Assembly (NCBI GenBank): GCA_937931205.1
Contig: CALHBF010000005.1
Location: 248,001 to 312,000 of the forward strand
Source of the DNA: an uncultured Bacteriovoracaceae bacterium
GTDB lineage: Bacteria > Bdellovibrionota > Bacteriovoracia > Bacteriovoracales > Bacteriovoracaceae
Length of the DNA stretch: 64,000 bases
Direction of reading: 5' to 3'
Positions 42,966 through 51,643 of the stretch are shown here, in pieces (within the stretch, counting starts at the first letter, position 1; each line of letters opens with the position of its first letter). Below the pieces are notes generated by a model, which saw nothing but the letters and a program-made list of their open reading frames with translations, was not told where the DNA came from and searched no databases. The position numbers and the translations under genes were made by a program.

Positions 42966-43760
42966 ATGAAAATTGTTTCTTCTATTATTCTTCTAAGTGT
43001 TCTTTCAACCTCGGCGATTGCAGCTGTTAATAAAGCAGCTCCGCAAAATCAAACTAAAAAAATGACACTGCAAAAATCAGATGTCATTGAATTAAGTAAA
43101 TTCGAGTCGATGTTCTCATTAGATCCAAAGACTCCTGGCCTTCACATTTCAATGAAAAAGACTGCTCTTGCTTATAAAGAGAAGTCGGTGCCGACACTGA
43201 TTAAAGTGATGAAAGATGAGAAGTATCCTGATCCTAATCGCTGGCAAGCAACAATGCTTTTAGCGCAGGTGATGGGGAAGAAGTCTTCGGCCTTTATTGC
43301 CAAATACTCTGAACATCCAAATTGGATGATGAGACTTGCCTCATTAAAAGCATTGATGGGATTAAGACAAGATTCTTATATCTCTGTTTATTCTCGTGCC
43401 CTCAAAGACTCATCTTTGATTGTTCGTCTTCAGGCCCTGGATAATATCTCTCAGATGAAAATCAAAACTCTTGCTCCCGAAGTTTGGCAGATGATGTATG
43501 ACCAAAGTAACTATGCTGGGGATATCGGGCAAAGAAAAAGAACATCAATTGTTAAAAGTATCATCAGAACACTTGGGGATCTTGAATACAATAAGGCAAC
43601 ACCAGTTCTGGCCAAGCTTATTCAAAAAGATAAGTATCACGATCTTATGGATGATCTGGATTATTCATTGGAGAAAATGACTAAGAAAACTTCTCCGAAC
43701 TCAAAGCTTGAGAGAAGAAAATTCTGGGCAAGCCACACACAAGAAATTAAAAGTCTTTAA
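42966..43760 (+). CDS. Exported HEAT-repeat-like protein
   Basis: A 264-residue protein with a signal peptide (MKIVSSIILLSVLSTSAIA). The mature part is built of paired helices resembling HEAT repeats: 'YKEKSVPTLIKVMKDEKYPDPNRWQATMLL', 'NWMMRLASLKALMGL', 'SSLIVRLQALDNISQMKI', 'NKATPVLAKLIQKD'. Such repeats make a protein-binding solenoid, here in the periplasm. It is co-transcribed with the coiled-coil membrane protein, so the two may work together. A terminator follows. Confidence 0.75.
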   Translation: MKIVSSIILLSVLSTSAIAAVNKAAPQNQTKKMTLQKSDVIELSKFESMFSLDPKTPGLHISMKKTALAYKEKSVPTLIKVMKDEKYPDPNRWQATMLLAQVMGKKSSAFIAKYSEHPNWMMRLASLKALMGLRQDSYISVYSRALKDSSLIVRLQALDNISQMKIKTLAPEVWQMMYDQSNYAGDIGQRKRTSIVKSIIRTLGDLEYNKATPVLAKLIQKDKYHDLMDDLDYSLEKMTKKTSPNSKLERRKFWASHTQEIKSL

Positions 43761-43763
43761 ATA

Positions 43764-43791
43764 AAAAAGCCCCTCGATGAGGGGCTTTTTT
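43764..43791. terminator. Bidirectional terminator
   Basis: AAAAAGCCCCTC / GAGGGGCTTTTT around a GAT loop; it separates the convergent genes ending at 43760 and 43797. Confidence 0.92.
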
Positions 43792-43796
43792 TATGT

Positions 43797-44318
43797 TTAA
43801 AATTCAGCGTTCTGTAGTTGTTCTTTTTCGCGTGCTTTATCAATTTCTTTGAGCTTGTTATCAATAGCGATGAGACGTGAAATGCGGTAGAGGAGAGTTT
43901 TCTCAGCAATACCGTCTGCAGGAGCTTCTTTCCAGCCTTGGAGAAAGTCTTGTTCCAATAATTGTCTTTTGTAGATGATCACTTTGGAAACTTCCCGTCC
44001 ATAACGGTAGCCTTTCACCACGTTAACGACCAGCTTATACTTGGCAGCTTTTACAGTATCGGATGAACCAAAAGCATCAGCAAAGTTCACTTCCATCGTA
44101 TTATCCATCCAGCGAGTTTTAATAAAGCCCGCTTCCTGGTTTTGTTGAGCGATATCATATCTTCGCATCACTTGAATGACGGCCTGCCATGTTTGGTTAT
44201 AGTCAGCGCGGTAAATGCGTGAGGGAATTTCCATCTCTTCGGTAATTTGTCGAAATTTCTCGTAATTGGCACAAGAACTAAAAAATAAGAAAAAAACGAT
44301 GAGATGATAAAATTTCAT
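43797..44318 (-). CDS. Lipoprotein, unknown (helix-grip-like)
   Basis: A 173-residue protein with a lipobox (FSSC, Cys16). The early 'YNQTWQAVIQVMRRYDIAQQNQEAGFIKTRW' has the helix-then-strand pattern seen in DUF3568/BamC-like periplasmic domains, but homology is not proved. The C-terminal ~35 residues are helical and charged (KEIDKAREKEQLQ). A divergent promoter region with kdsD lies upstream. An outer-membrane periplasm-facing lipoprotein is inferred. Confidence 0.65.
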   Translation of the reverse strand: MKFYHLIVFFLFFSSCANYEKFRQITEEMEIPSRIYRADYNQTWQAVIQVMRRYDIAQQNQEAGFIKTRWMDNTMEVNFADAFGSSDTVKAAKYKLVVNVVKGYRYGREVSKVIIYKRQLLEQDFLQGWKEAPADGIAEKTLLYRISRLIAIDNKLKEIDKAREKEQLQNAEF

Positions 44319-44367
44319 AATTATTATGGTATCAATGAATGAGTAATTTGCAATCAGTAGGATTATT

Positions 44368-45360
44368 ATGGATTATCAAAAGATTTTGACCCAAGTTCTT
44401 ATCACTGAATCGGAAGCTTTAAAGCTTGCTGCCCAGAGGGTTACCCCTGAGGTTTCCCTGCAATTAGTGAAGCTTTTTGAAATGCTGACCCAGACTGGGG
44501 GGAACCTCATTATCTCAGGCGTAGGTAAATCAGGTCTGATTGCTCAAAAAATTGCGGCCACTTTCTCATCATTAGGGCTCCCGTCTTTTTTCCTGCATCC
44601 TACAGAGGCCATGCACGGAGATTTGGGGCGAGTTACAAAGTCCGATGCTGTTGTCCTTATTTCAAAATCAGGAACCACGGAAGAGCTTTTAAGCATGCTT
44701 CCTTATGTGAATATTCCCGAAGCTCGTATTATTGCTCTCGTTGGTAATGTGAATTCACCGATTGCCAAAAAGTCTGGGATTGTTCTGGACGCTTCTGTGG
44801 AAAAAGAGGCCTGTATCAATGATCTGGCGCCAACAACGTCTACCACTGTGGCACTGGCCCTTGGAGATGCAATGGCCGTTCTTTACGAAAGTGCGCTAGG
44901 GGTTTCAAAAGAAAAATTTGCGATTAACCATCCGGCAGGGCTTCTTGGAAAGTCTCTTTCATTAACAGTAACTCAGCTTATGATTTCGCTCAATGAATGT
45001 CCTGCAGTGACAAGTCATGCGACTCTGCAAGATGCCATCATTGCTATGACTCAGAAACCGATCGGGATGTGTGCTGTAGTAGATGGGGAAGAGTTTAAAG
45101 GAATCCTCGTAGAGGGAGATATTCGTCGAGCATTTTCAAAATGCCAGGATGCTATCACCAGACCTATTACTGAGTTTATGACGAAAAATCCAGTTACCGT
45201 TCCTTCACATATTCTGGCCTTTGATGCGCTTAAGATTATGGAGAACCCTCAGAAACAAATCACTGTTGTTCCGGTAACAACAGATGGAAAGTTTGCTGGA
45301 GTTCTACGTCTCCATGATCTTTTTAAAGCAGGATTTAATTCCTCTCTTGCCACCAAATAA
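44368..45360 (+). CDS. kdsD: Arabinose-5-phosphate isomerase (KdsD/KpsF type)
   Basis: A 330-residue SIS-domain sugar isomerase making D-arabinose 5-phosphate, the first step to Kdo for lipopolysaccharide. The SIS domain (about 35-180) carries 'IISGVGKSGLIAQKIAATFSSLG' and 'FFLHPTEAMHGDLG'. The active-site region 'LISKSGTTEE' and 'INDLAPTTSTTVALALGDAMAV' follow. Two CBS domains fill about 205-325. Its 3' end overlaps the convergent lnt gene by 26 bp. Together with lnt and lptCB it shows a full LPS-bearing envelope. Confidence 0.93.
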   Translation: MDYQKILTQVLITESEALKLAAQRVTPEVSLQLVKLFEMLTQTGGNLIISGVGKSGLIAQKIAATFSSLGLPSFFLHPTEAMHGDLGRVTKSDAVVLISKSGTTEELLSMLPYVNIPEARIIALVGNVNSPIAKKSGIVLDASVEKEACINDLAPTTSTTVALALGDAMAVLYESALGVSKEKFAINHPAGLLGKSLSLTVTQLMISLNECPAVTSHATLQDAIIAMTQKPIGMCAVVDGEEFKGILVEGDIRRAFSKCQDAITRPITEFMTKNPVTVPSHILAFDALKIMENPQKQITVVPVTTDGKFAGVLRLHDLFKAGFNSSLATK

Positions 45361-46858
45361 CTAGACCCATCAAGAGTGTCACCACCAAAAATGGTATGAC
45401 ACCGTAACGCTGATAAATCGTATTTTGTGCCGGAGGAAGTGGAATGACTTCCTCCAGTGCCTTCTTCTCGCCGATAAGTAATCTTTTCGATTCACTTCCA
45501 TCTGGATAAATAACGGAAGTCACTCCCGTATTAGTACTTCTGATTATCGGCATTGCAAATTCTAAGGCACGCCATTTGCTTAAGAATAAATGTTGATAAG
45601 GCTCGGCAGTTCTACCATACCAAGAGTCATTGGAGTGGTTCACAATGAACTGATTGTTTCCATGCTCATTTAAAAGTTTTCTCATGAACTCTGATTCAAG
45701 AATTTCATAACAAATAGGAGTAACGAAACGTGCACCATTTCGTATTTCCATTTTTTCTGTTCCTTCTCCTCTGGCAAACAAAGCAATCGCAGGAATCATT
45801 TCTACAATGCTCTGGTTGAAAGGGCCAAAGGGAAGAGTTTCACCAAAGGGAATCAAAATATTTTTGTAATAAGATGACTTCAGCTGATTGTTTGAGAAGA
45901 GAAGACTTGAGTTATAGATCTGCTCAAAAGAAGTGTAATCAGGATTTCTGACATAACCTCCAATAAGAATTTCGGCATTCGTCTCTTCCATAATGTCGTT
46001 AAAGATTTTAGGAAGGTACTTTTGATCTTTTGCAAACTCATTAGGATAGGCCGTTTCAGGCCAGATAATAAGATCAGGCTTAAACTCAGGGTTGGCCGTA
46101 CTTAGGTCTTGATAGCTTTCAATGATGGAAGATAAAGAGTTTTCATCTCCTTGTTCACTGCTGACTTTCAAGAAGTTTCCGATATTGGCCTGAACAATTC
46201 GAACACGAAGTGTCTGGTTACTTTGGGGAGCTTTAATTGGAGTGAGGGTATTTATCAGAATGAAGACGACAAAAGCAATCCATGGGAAATAGTAGAGACG
46301 TCTGTCCCTGATCTGTTCCACAATTTCAAGACTGATCCAATAGGTGAAAAAGCTAAAGATGATGACGCCAAAAACGGGAGCAAGTCCAATGTAAGGTGCT
46401 AGATGAAGCCAAGGAGACCCGACAAAAGAAGGAAACTGCTGCTGAACTAAGCGCTCAAGCAGGGAAAGAATCACAGCACTTAAAAAGAGACCAAAAGAAC
46501 TTCCCCATTGAAAGCGAGGACGCCATTTAAGCCAAAGAGCGTAGACCCACCAGTGAGGTTGAAGAATGAAGGTAAAGAAAAGAGAGATAATCAGGGAGAT
46601 AAAATAGGGGAGTTCACCAAACTCTTGCAGAGTGTGAGGAATCCAGTAGTAACCAGTAAGGTTTAACCCTAGATTAAAAGCAAGAATTGCCAGCAAGTAG
46701 CTGCGAAGAGAACTGAGTCTTCGAAGAGAGTAGAGATGAAGTGGAAGAGCAATAAAAAGGAGAGGAAACCAGCCATCCCCTAAAAAAGAAGGGTAAGAGA
46801 GCGCATAAAGGCTTCCGGCGATTAAACTAAAAACAAAAGAGATGAGTATTGATTTCAT
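45335..46858 (-). CDS. lnt: Apolipoprotein N-acyltransferase
   Basis: A 507-residue inner-membrane enzyme that adds the third acyl chain to lipoproteins. Seven or eight transmembrane helices cover about 1-205. The nitrilase-like domain has the catalytic triad Glu268 (IIWPETAYP), Lys332 and Cys383 (TPICYEILES), and a final membrane helix lies at the C-terminus. The several lipoproteins in this window are expected substrates. Length is typical. The 3' end overlaps kdsD antisense. Confidence 0.94.
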   Translation of the reverse strand: MKSILISFVFSLIAGSLYALSYPSFLGDGWFPLLFIALPLHLYSLRRLSSLRSYLLAILAFNLGLNLTGYYWIPHTLQEFGELPYFISLIISLFFTFILQPHWWVYALWLKWRPRFQWGSSFGLFLSAVILSLLERLVQQQFPSFVGSPWLHLAPYIGLAPVFGVIIFSFFTYWISLEIVEQIRDRRLYYFPWIAFVVFILINTLTPIKAPQSNQTLRVRIVQANIGNFLKVSSEQGDENSLSSIIESYQDLSTANPEFKPDLIIWPETAYPNEFAKDQKYLPKIFNDIMEETNAEILIGGYVRNPDYTSFEQIYNSSLLFSNNQLKSSYYKNILIPFGETLPFGPFNQSIVEMIPAIALFARGEGTEKMEIRNGARFVTPICYEILESEFMRKLLNEHGNNQFIVNHSNDSWYGRTAEPYQHLFLSKWRALEFAMPIIRSTNTGVTSVIYPDGSESKRLLIGEKKALEEVIPLPPAQNTIYQRYGVIPFLVVTLLMGLVIWWQERN

Positions 46859-46879
46859 CTCTTTATTGTAGAGAAGATT

Positions 46880-47911
46880 TTAGCGGTTAGCTACTGAACG
46901 CTTAGGGCGGGCAGTAATTTTTCCATCCACTTCAGCGGCTAGAGTTAATGCTCTTGCAGCGTCAAGTTTACCAGCTCCAAGGATCTTACCTTCAAAGTTA
47001 GGAACACGGCTTGATGAGCTTAGAACAATATTTTTGATCTGATCGTATTTCATGTGTGGATACTGAGATTTAATCAGAGCAGCGACACCAGAAACGAAAG
47101 CTGTTGCTTGGCTTGTTCCTGTCATATAGGCCGCGCCACTACCAGGGATGGCAGAACGGATTCTATGTCCAGGAGCTGCGATATCTACTGATTTTTTACC
47201 GAAGTTTGAGCTTGGGATGATATTGAGCATGTCATCATAAGCACCGACAGTAATGATATTTGAGAGTCCGTAAGAAGCTGGGAAGTAAGCGTTCTTCTTT
47301 TCATCAATATTTGATTTCTCATTTCCGGCAGCTGCGATTACAAGAATACCTTTTCTTTCAGCTTCTTTGAGAATTTTTAATTCTTCAGGGCTAGATTCAG
47401 GTCCACCACCAGAGTAGTTGATGATATCAACATTGTTTTCCACAGCGTAACGAAGTGCCTTAATAGTCGCCGCAAGATTGGCCTGACCACTGGCCGCAGG
47501 ATTGTAATATTTAAGAGCTAGAATTTTAACTTCAGGGAAAACTGATTTTACGATTCCGGCCACATGAGTTCCATGTCCATGCTGGTCAAAAGGAGTTTGT
47601 GTTTCTTTACCGGTAGAGTAATCAATTCCAAAATTGCTTTTACCCGCAGCACCTTTAAGAACATGGATATTGTCTTTAAGGAACGGATGATCAATTTGAA
47701 TACCAGTATCAATAACAGCAACAACGATTTCTTGATTCTTCTTAAATTTTTTCCATGTATCAGCAAGATTAATGTTCGCAGTAGTTTTCTCAGGATCAAC
47801 ACCCCAGCTGGCGAAACGAGACATCAGCATTTCTGGTGTATAGTTTTGAGCAAGCACACCTTGTGCAGCAAATGCTAAAACTAGAATAAATGAATGAATA
47901 GCCTTTCTCAT
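46880..47911 (-). CDS. Secreted subtilisin-like serine protease
   Basis: A 343-residue S8 protease with a signal peptide (MRKAIHSFILVLAFAAQGVLA). The catalytic triad is complete: Asp68 (VAVIDTGIQ), His113 (HGHGTHVAG) and Ser267 (YMTGTSQATAF), with the oxyanion Asn197 (AAAGN). Between the signal peptide and the core there are only about 40 residues, too short for a classical I9 prodomain. Two promoter-like elements are upstream: CCGATAAG at 47947-47954 and a TGTCTA inverted repeat at 48053-48069. In a predator such an enzyme could attack prey proteins (inference). Confidence 0.93.
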   Translation of the reverse strand: MRKAIHSFILVLAFAAQGVLAQNYTPEMLMSRFASWGVDPEKTTANINLADTWKKFKKNQEIVVAVIDTGIQIDHPFLKDNIHVLKGAAGKSNFGIDYSTGKETQTPFDQHGHGTHVAGIVKSVFPEVKILALKYYNPAASGQANLAATIKALRYAVENNVDIINYSGGGPESSPEELKILKEAERKGILVIAAAGNEKSNIDEKKNAYFPASYGLSNIITVGAYDDMLNIIPSSNFGKKSVDIAAPGHRIRSAIPGSGAAYMTGTSQATAFVSGVAALIKSQYPHMKYDQIKNIVLSSSSRVPNFEGKILGAGKLDAARALTLAAEVDGKITARPKRSVANR

Positions 47912-47946
47912 CTCGTCATTTCCTTACCACATAAAAAGCCAATAGA

Positions 47947-47954
47947 CTTATCGG
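47947..47954 (-). promoter_or_regulatory. CCGATAAG element upstream of subtilase
   Basis: The octamer on the minus strand lies 35 nt before the subtilase ATG, a reasonable distance for a -10 box. The -35 region shows no FliA-like TAAA, so the call is weak. Confidence 0.3.
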
Positions 47955-48052
47955 ATAATTCCTACAGAAACAAAGAGAGCAATTGTCTTGCCAAGTAAAA
48001 TAATTGAAATTCAGTAGTTTAAGAGGAGAGTAGTGTTAGCAGCAGAGGCGGG

Positions 48053-48069
48053 TGTCTAAGTTTTAGACA
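48053..48069 (-). promoter_or_regulatory. TGTCTA-N5-TAGACA inverted repeat, copy 2
   Basis: Perfect 6-bp arms. It lies directly after the dksA terminator T-run and 141 nt before the subtilase ATG. On the minus strand it reads TGTCTAAAACTTAGACA. Confidence 0.55.
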
Positions 48070-48098
48070 AAAAAAACCCCTCAGAGTCTGAGGGGTTA
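48069..48098 (-). terminator. Intrinsic terminator of dksA
   Basis: On the minus strand AACCCCTCA / TGAGGGGTT with a 5-nt loop is followed by a run of T (eight A on the plus strand). Confidence 0.92.
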
Positions 48099-48106
48099 GT
48101 TAATGA

Positions 48107-48478
48107 TTATGCCATTTTCGACATTTGCGCTTGTTCTCTTTCACGCTCTTCAGCATGTTCTAAGCACAGATCTGTCCAAGGTTGATTCTCGAGACGTTTG
48201 AGAGAAATTTCCTCATCACATTCGTCACAATGCCCGTAATGTCCGCTTTCTACTCTTTCTAAGGCCATATCGATCAGGCGCAGCTTCGCCAGTTCACGAT
48301 CTCTCATAGTGCAGCTAATCTGCTGATGAATCATAGACGAGGCAAGATCAGTTTCATCAGATCTATCTTCCTCTGCTACATGCAGATCTTCGGACCTATT
48401 GATAAGTCCTACGCTCATAATCTGGGCCCTTTGCTTGAGGAGCAAGCCTTTAAAATAGTCCAGTTTCTTTTTATCCAT
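48107..48478 (-). CDS. dksA: DksA/TraR family RNA polymerase regulator
   Basis: A 123-residue protein. The coiled coil carries the tip motif D41-E-T-D44-L-A46 (DxxDxA), which reaches into the polymerase secondary channel. The C-terminal zinc finger has Cys84, Cys87, Cys105 and His108, i.e. the fourth ligand is His instead of Cys, within the pattern YGHCDECDEEIS. DksA works with ppGpp to set rRNA and stress transcription. It is monocistronic with a strong terminator. A CCGATAAG element is 86 nt upstream. Confidence 0.9.
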   Translation of the reverse strand: MDKKKLDYFKGLLLKQRAQIMSVGLINRSEDLHVAEEDRSDETDLASSMIHQQISCTMRDRELAKLRLIDMALERVESGHYGHCDECDEEISLKRLENQPWTDLCLEHAEEREREQAQMSKMA

Positions 48479-48564
48479 TTGTCCCCCTCATGAATCTAAT
48501 GAGACACTCCCTGTCTTATACCTTCTATTGTAGATTGAGGTAGGAGAGCACTCAACTGATCCGA

Positions 48565-48572
48565 CTTATCGG
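48565..48572 (-). promoter_or_regulatory. CCGATAAG element upstream of dksA
   Basis: The minus strand reads TGCCGATAAG, an exact FliA-type GCCGATAA, 86 nt before the dksA ATG. The expected -35 position reads TAGTTTTT (5 of 8 to TAAAGTTT). Confidence 0.35.
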
Positions 48573-48630
48573 CACATTTTACCAAAAAACTAACATAACC
48601 TTGCATCTAAAGTGAAAAAGCCTTGAGATT

Positions 48631-48658
48631 TTGACAAACTTCACGCCCCATCTATAGA
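48631..48658 (+). promoter_or_regulatory. Sigma-70-type promoter
   Basis: A perfect -35 TTGACA (48631-48636), a 16-bp spacer and TATAGA (48653-48658) lie about 40 nt before the start of the trypsin-like lipoprotein gene. Confidence 0.65.
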
Positions 48659-48697
48659 GTAAAAGACTACATTATTATTAGAACTCAGTAGGTTACG

Positions 48698-50077
48698 TTG
48701 CTTAGCATTAGAAACGTGGGAACCAATCTGACCAAAAATATTGATTTGGGAAGAAAGATTCTCTACAGAACGTTTATTGGGCTCTCTTTTATCGCTCTCG
48801 CCTCGTGCGGGAAGAAGGTAGAAGACGGCAATAAAGGTTCCGGCTCGCAAAGATACGACATCCCTGTTTCCAGTGATCTGGATCAGACTCTACAGGAGCA
48901 GCAACTGAGCTGTGAGCCTGGAAGTGTCTGTCCTAATTATATGGGACTAGTGAATGTCGTTGAGAAAGGTAAGATCAGATCTTGCACGGGGTTTCTTGTA
49001 GCGCGCGATATAATGGCCACTTCTGCCAGCTGCCTTCCTTCTATTCTTCGTCTTGCTGAGCAAGACTGCTCAAAAGATGTTCATTTTTATTTTGCTGGAA
49101 TGACTAGCCGTGAAAAGACGGTAAGGGTTGCTTGTAAAAAAGTACTGGGTTCAAGTGATCTTAAAGGATCTAGTCCCGTTCGCTGGCGAGATGATGTGGC
49201 CTATCTGAAAATTGATGGGGACATGCTTTATAGGCGAAATCTTTATTTCTCAAGGCAGGGATTTGAAGATCAGAAAACTTACCAGGCATGGTACGTCTCT
49301 AAGGTCGATGATAAGACCTTCTTTATTAAAAAGAATACCTGCAAGAACATTCAAGCAAGTTATATCAATCCATTCGCAAGCTCTATCTCATCTCCCAATA
49401 TTCTTCTTTCTGACTGTGAACTTGATGCAAGCGCATCAGGAGCACCTCTATTAGATAAAAGAGGACAGGTGCGTGGAGTTGTTTCAAACCCAATGGATAA
49501 TCAAATCGCTGACTATTTATCTAAAACAGGGTTGCTTGCTAAGCCTCTAAGTAAGATTTATCACGGAACAAGCTTTGCCTGTGCTCCTACTATTTATGAT
49601 TCTCAAGTTCTAGATGAAGTAGAGTGTCTTAAAGATATGAGTCAATTGACTCTGGATGAAGAGCGCTTCAAGCTTCTTAACCCAAGAGATTTCTTTGATA
49701 GATCCATTCCTGATCTTGAAAAAATGGTAAACAAACTTTCAAACTATCTCTTCTTTAAAGTAAGACTCTTTGGGGAAGGGGACGAGAAACAGATGGGTTT
49801 TGAGCCCGTGTGTTTTAGACCTCTGAAAGATTGGATCAATAACGTTGAGAATACTTCTGCTCTTGTTACTGATTTTACTTTTCCTACTTACAAAGTAAAA
49901 AAAGCTCTCGATTCATATGGAAGATTAATTGCTAATGTGAGTAATGATGAGAAGCCGATTAAGTATCACATTCAATTTAATGTGAGGAACTTAAAGCGAT
50001 ACGCGAATTCCAAAGTGTTCTTCTGGAATGACGTTTTTAACACGAATTATCCGCGTATCACTGAAAGTTGTATCTAA
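48698..50077 (+). CDS. Trypsin-fold lipoprotein with degenerate catalytic triad
   Basis: A 459-residue protein starting at TTG. A hydrophobic segment ends in LASC (Cys37), a lipobox, so membrane anchoring is inferred. Residues about 80-280 follow the chymotrypsin fold: 'SCTGFLVARDIMATSASC' aligns with 'CtGfli...vlTAaHC', so the catalytic His is replaced by Ser111. 'WRDDVAYLKI' keeps the Asp (about 166), and 'DASASGAPLLD' keeps the Ser (about 247) but loses the preceding Asp. It is therefore probably an inactive protease used for binding. The last ~170 residues are of unknown fold. It ends exactly where convergent mltG ends. Confidence 0.75.
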   Translation: MLSIRNVGTNLTKNIDLGRKILYRTFIGLSFIALASCGKKVEDGNKGSGSQRYDIPVSSDLDQTLQEQQLSCEPGSVCPNYMGLVNVVEKGKIRSCTGFLVARDIMATSASCLPSILRLAEQDCSKDVHFYFAGMTSREKTVRVACKKVLGSSDLKGSSPVRWRDDVAYLKIDGDMLYRRNLYFSRQGFEDQKTYQAWYVSKVDDKTFFIKKNTCKNIQASYINPFASSISSPNILLSDCELDASASGAPLLDKRGQVRGVVSNPMDNQIADYLSKTGLLAKPLSKIYHGTSFACAPTIYDSQVLDEVECLKDMSQLTLDEERFKLLNPRDFFDRSIPDLEKMVNKLSNYLFFKVRLFGEGDEKQMGFEPVCFRPLKDWINNVENTSALVTDFTFPTYKVKKALDSYGRLIANVSNDEKPIKYHIQFNVRNLKRYANSKVFFWNDVFNTNYPRITESCI

Positions 50078-51106
50078 TTACTGTTTTAATTCTCTCCAGC
50101 TCTTCCCAGTTCTTGCCTTAGAGTTTTTCTGAAAGTCTGAAACGGCCTTATCATGATCTTTATAGGTTTCGCTAAAGACATGTGTTCCATCATTCTTTGA
50201 AACGAAATAAAGGAATTTATTCTCTTCAGGGTTTAGCACCGCCACAATGGCCTCAAGGCTAGGATTAGCAATTGGTCCTTTAGGAAGTGCAGGGACTTTA
50301 TAAGTGTTGTAAGGTGTCGGTTCTAATAAATCTTTCTTTCTAATATTCCCGTCATATCTCTCCCAGATACCATAAATAGTTGTTGGGTCAGATTGCAGTC
50401 TCATTTTCTTCTTCAAACGATTAGTGAAAACCCCAGCAATCGTTGGCCTTTCAAATTTTGCACCTGTTTCTTTCTCTACCATTGAAGCAAGAATAATCAC
50501 TTCATGTTTATTTAAGAAAGGGTGATTGAATTCGATTCCTTGAACTTTTTTGTGGAACTGTCCCACCATTCCTCTAATTACTGTTGTCGCTTTAGAATTT
50601 GGTGCAAAATGATATGTTTCAGGGAAAAGATAACCTTCAACACTTTCACCTGGAATATCCATCTCTGCCAACAGAGTCGTATCTCTGGCCGCTAAAATAA
50701 ATTCTTCCTCGGAAGTGATTCCTTGTGCTGCCACAATTTTTGCAACCTCATACATATTCTTTCCTTCTGGAATAGTGAATACTTTAAGGTTCGGCTGTCC
50801 ATAGATGAGAGTATTGAGCACATCCGCCATTTTTGATCCAGATTTGATCGTAAAGTCCCCGGCACGAAGTTTTGTTAAAACTTTTTTATACTTGGCCATG
50901 TAATGGAAGAGGCGTGTGTTGTTAATAATTTTTTGATCGTAGAGTCTTTGATTTACTTTGCCGAAAGTATCACCATTGTGAACCGTGAAGATCACGTCCT
51001 CACCACTATATGGTTGATTAAGGAGAATGGTGACATGAACTCCGACGAGAAGTAATGCCATGAGGGGGGCAAGAATAAATGAAAAGAGTAAAGTTTTTTT
51101 TACCAT
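50078..51106 (-). CDS. mltG: Endolytic murein transglycosylase MltG
   Basis: A 342-residue bitopic protein with one transmembrane helix (about 7-29), a LysM-like region and the YceG/MltG domain. The catalytic Glu is E211 in ASMVEKETG, with 'EGYLFPETYHF', 'LQSDPTTIYG', 'YNTYKVPALPKGPIANPS' and 'YFVSKNDGTHVFS' as the family landmarks. It cuts nascent glycan strands to end peptidoglycan polymerisation. ruvX is 42 bp upstream on the same strand, and the usual YceG-YqgF neighbourhood is kept. Confidence 0.95.
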   Translation of the reverse strand: MVKKTLLFSFILAPLMALLLVGVHVTILLNQPYSGEDVIFTVHNGDTFGKVNQRLYDQKIINNTRLFHYMAKYKKVLTKLRAGDFTIKSGSKMADVLNTLIYGQPNLKVFTIPEGKNMYEVAKIVAAQGITSEEEFILAARDTTLLAEMDIPGESVEGYLFPETYHFAPNSKATTVIRGMVGQFHKKVQGIEFNHPFLNKHEVIILASMVEKETGAKFERPTIAGVFTNRLKKKMRLQSDPTTIYGIWERYDGNIRKKDLLEPTPYNTYKVPALPKGPIANPSLEAIVAVLNPEENKFLYFVSKNDGTHVFSETYKDHDKAVSDFQKNSKARTGKSWRELKQ

Positions 51107-51148
51107 GAGTACGCTCTCAATTTTAATAATATAAAAATAGAATAAAGA

Positions 51149-51622
51149 TTATAACTTGAACTGGGCCTTGTTGCGTCGAATAAAATCCTCTAAAATAATA
51201 CTGGCACTTACAGCATCGATTTGAGTCAGATCTACAGTGAAATTATAGCGGGGAGAATTCTTCATACGCTCAGTAGCTTCAAAAGTGGAGAGTGTTTCAT
51301 CCTGCTCGCAGACTTCCAAACTAAATTGCTCGCTTACCCAGTTAAGAAACTGACGTGCACGCTCAGTTGATTTCGTCTCTTTTCCATCAGTCAAACGAGG
51401 CAGGCCGATAACAATAATATCGGTGCATTCGTCATCAATAACTTGTTTGAGTTCACGACGTACGATCTCCAGGCCTTTGTTGATAATTCTTCCGTAGGGA
51501 GTAGGAAAAGGATCGCGGTTCACACAATAAGTCGCAAGCCCGATAACTTTTTCACCAAAATCGATGGCGAGAATATTTTTGAGATTGAGTGGGTGCTCTA
51601 CTGGTACGTGGAATTCATTCAT
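51149..51622 (-). CDS. ruvX: RuvX/YqgF family putative pre-16S rRNA nuclease
   Basis: A 157-residue RNase H-fold protein: 'LAIDFGEKVIGLA' (first Asp of the active site), 'IIVIGLPRLTDGKETKSTERARQF', 'EQDETLSTFEA' (Glu) and 'QIDAVSASIILEDFI' (last Asp). The family processes the 5' end of 16S rRNA and was earlier proposed as a Holliday resolvase. It starts 21 nt after the DUF4105 gene ends, with mltG next downstream. Confidence 0.92.
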   Translation of the reverse strand: MNEFHVPVEHPLNLKNILAIDFGEKVIGLATYCVNRDPFPTPYGRIINKGLEIVRRELKQVIDDECTDIIVIGLPRLTDGKETKSTERARQFLNWVSEQFSLEVCEQDETLSTFEATERMKNSPRYNFTVDLTQIDAVSASIILEDFIRRNKAQFKL

Positions 51623-51643
51623 AGGCCCACTGTAACAGAGTTT

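Noticed and set aside
45466-45475. GCCGATAAG on the plus strand
   Set aside because: It lies inside lnt, points away from any start and is explained by coding sequence.
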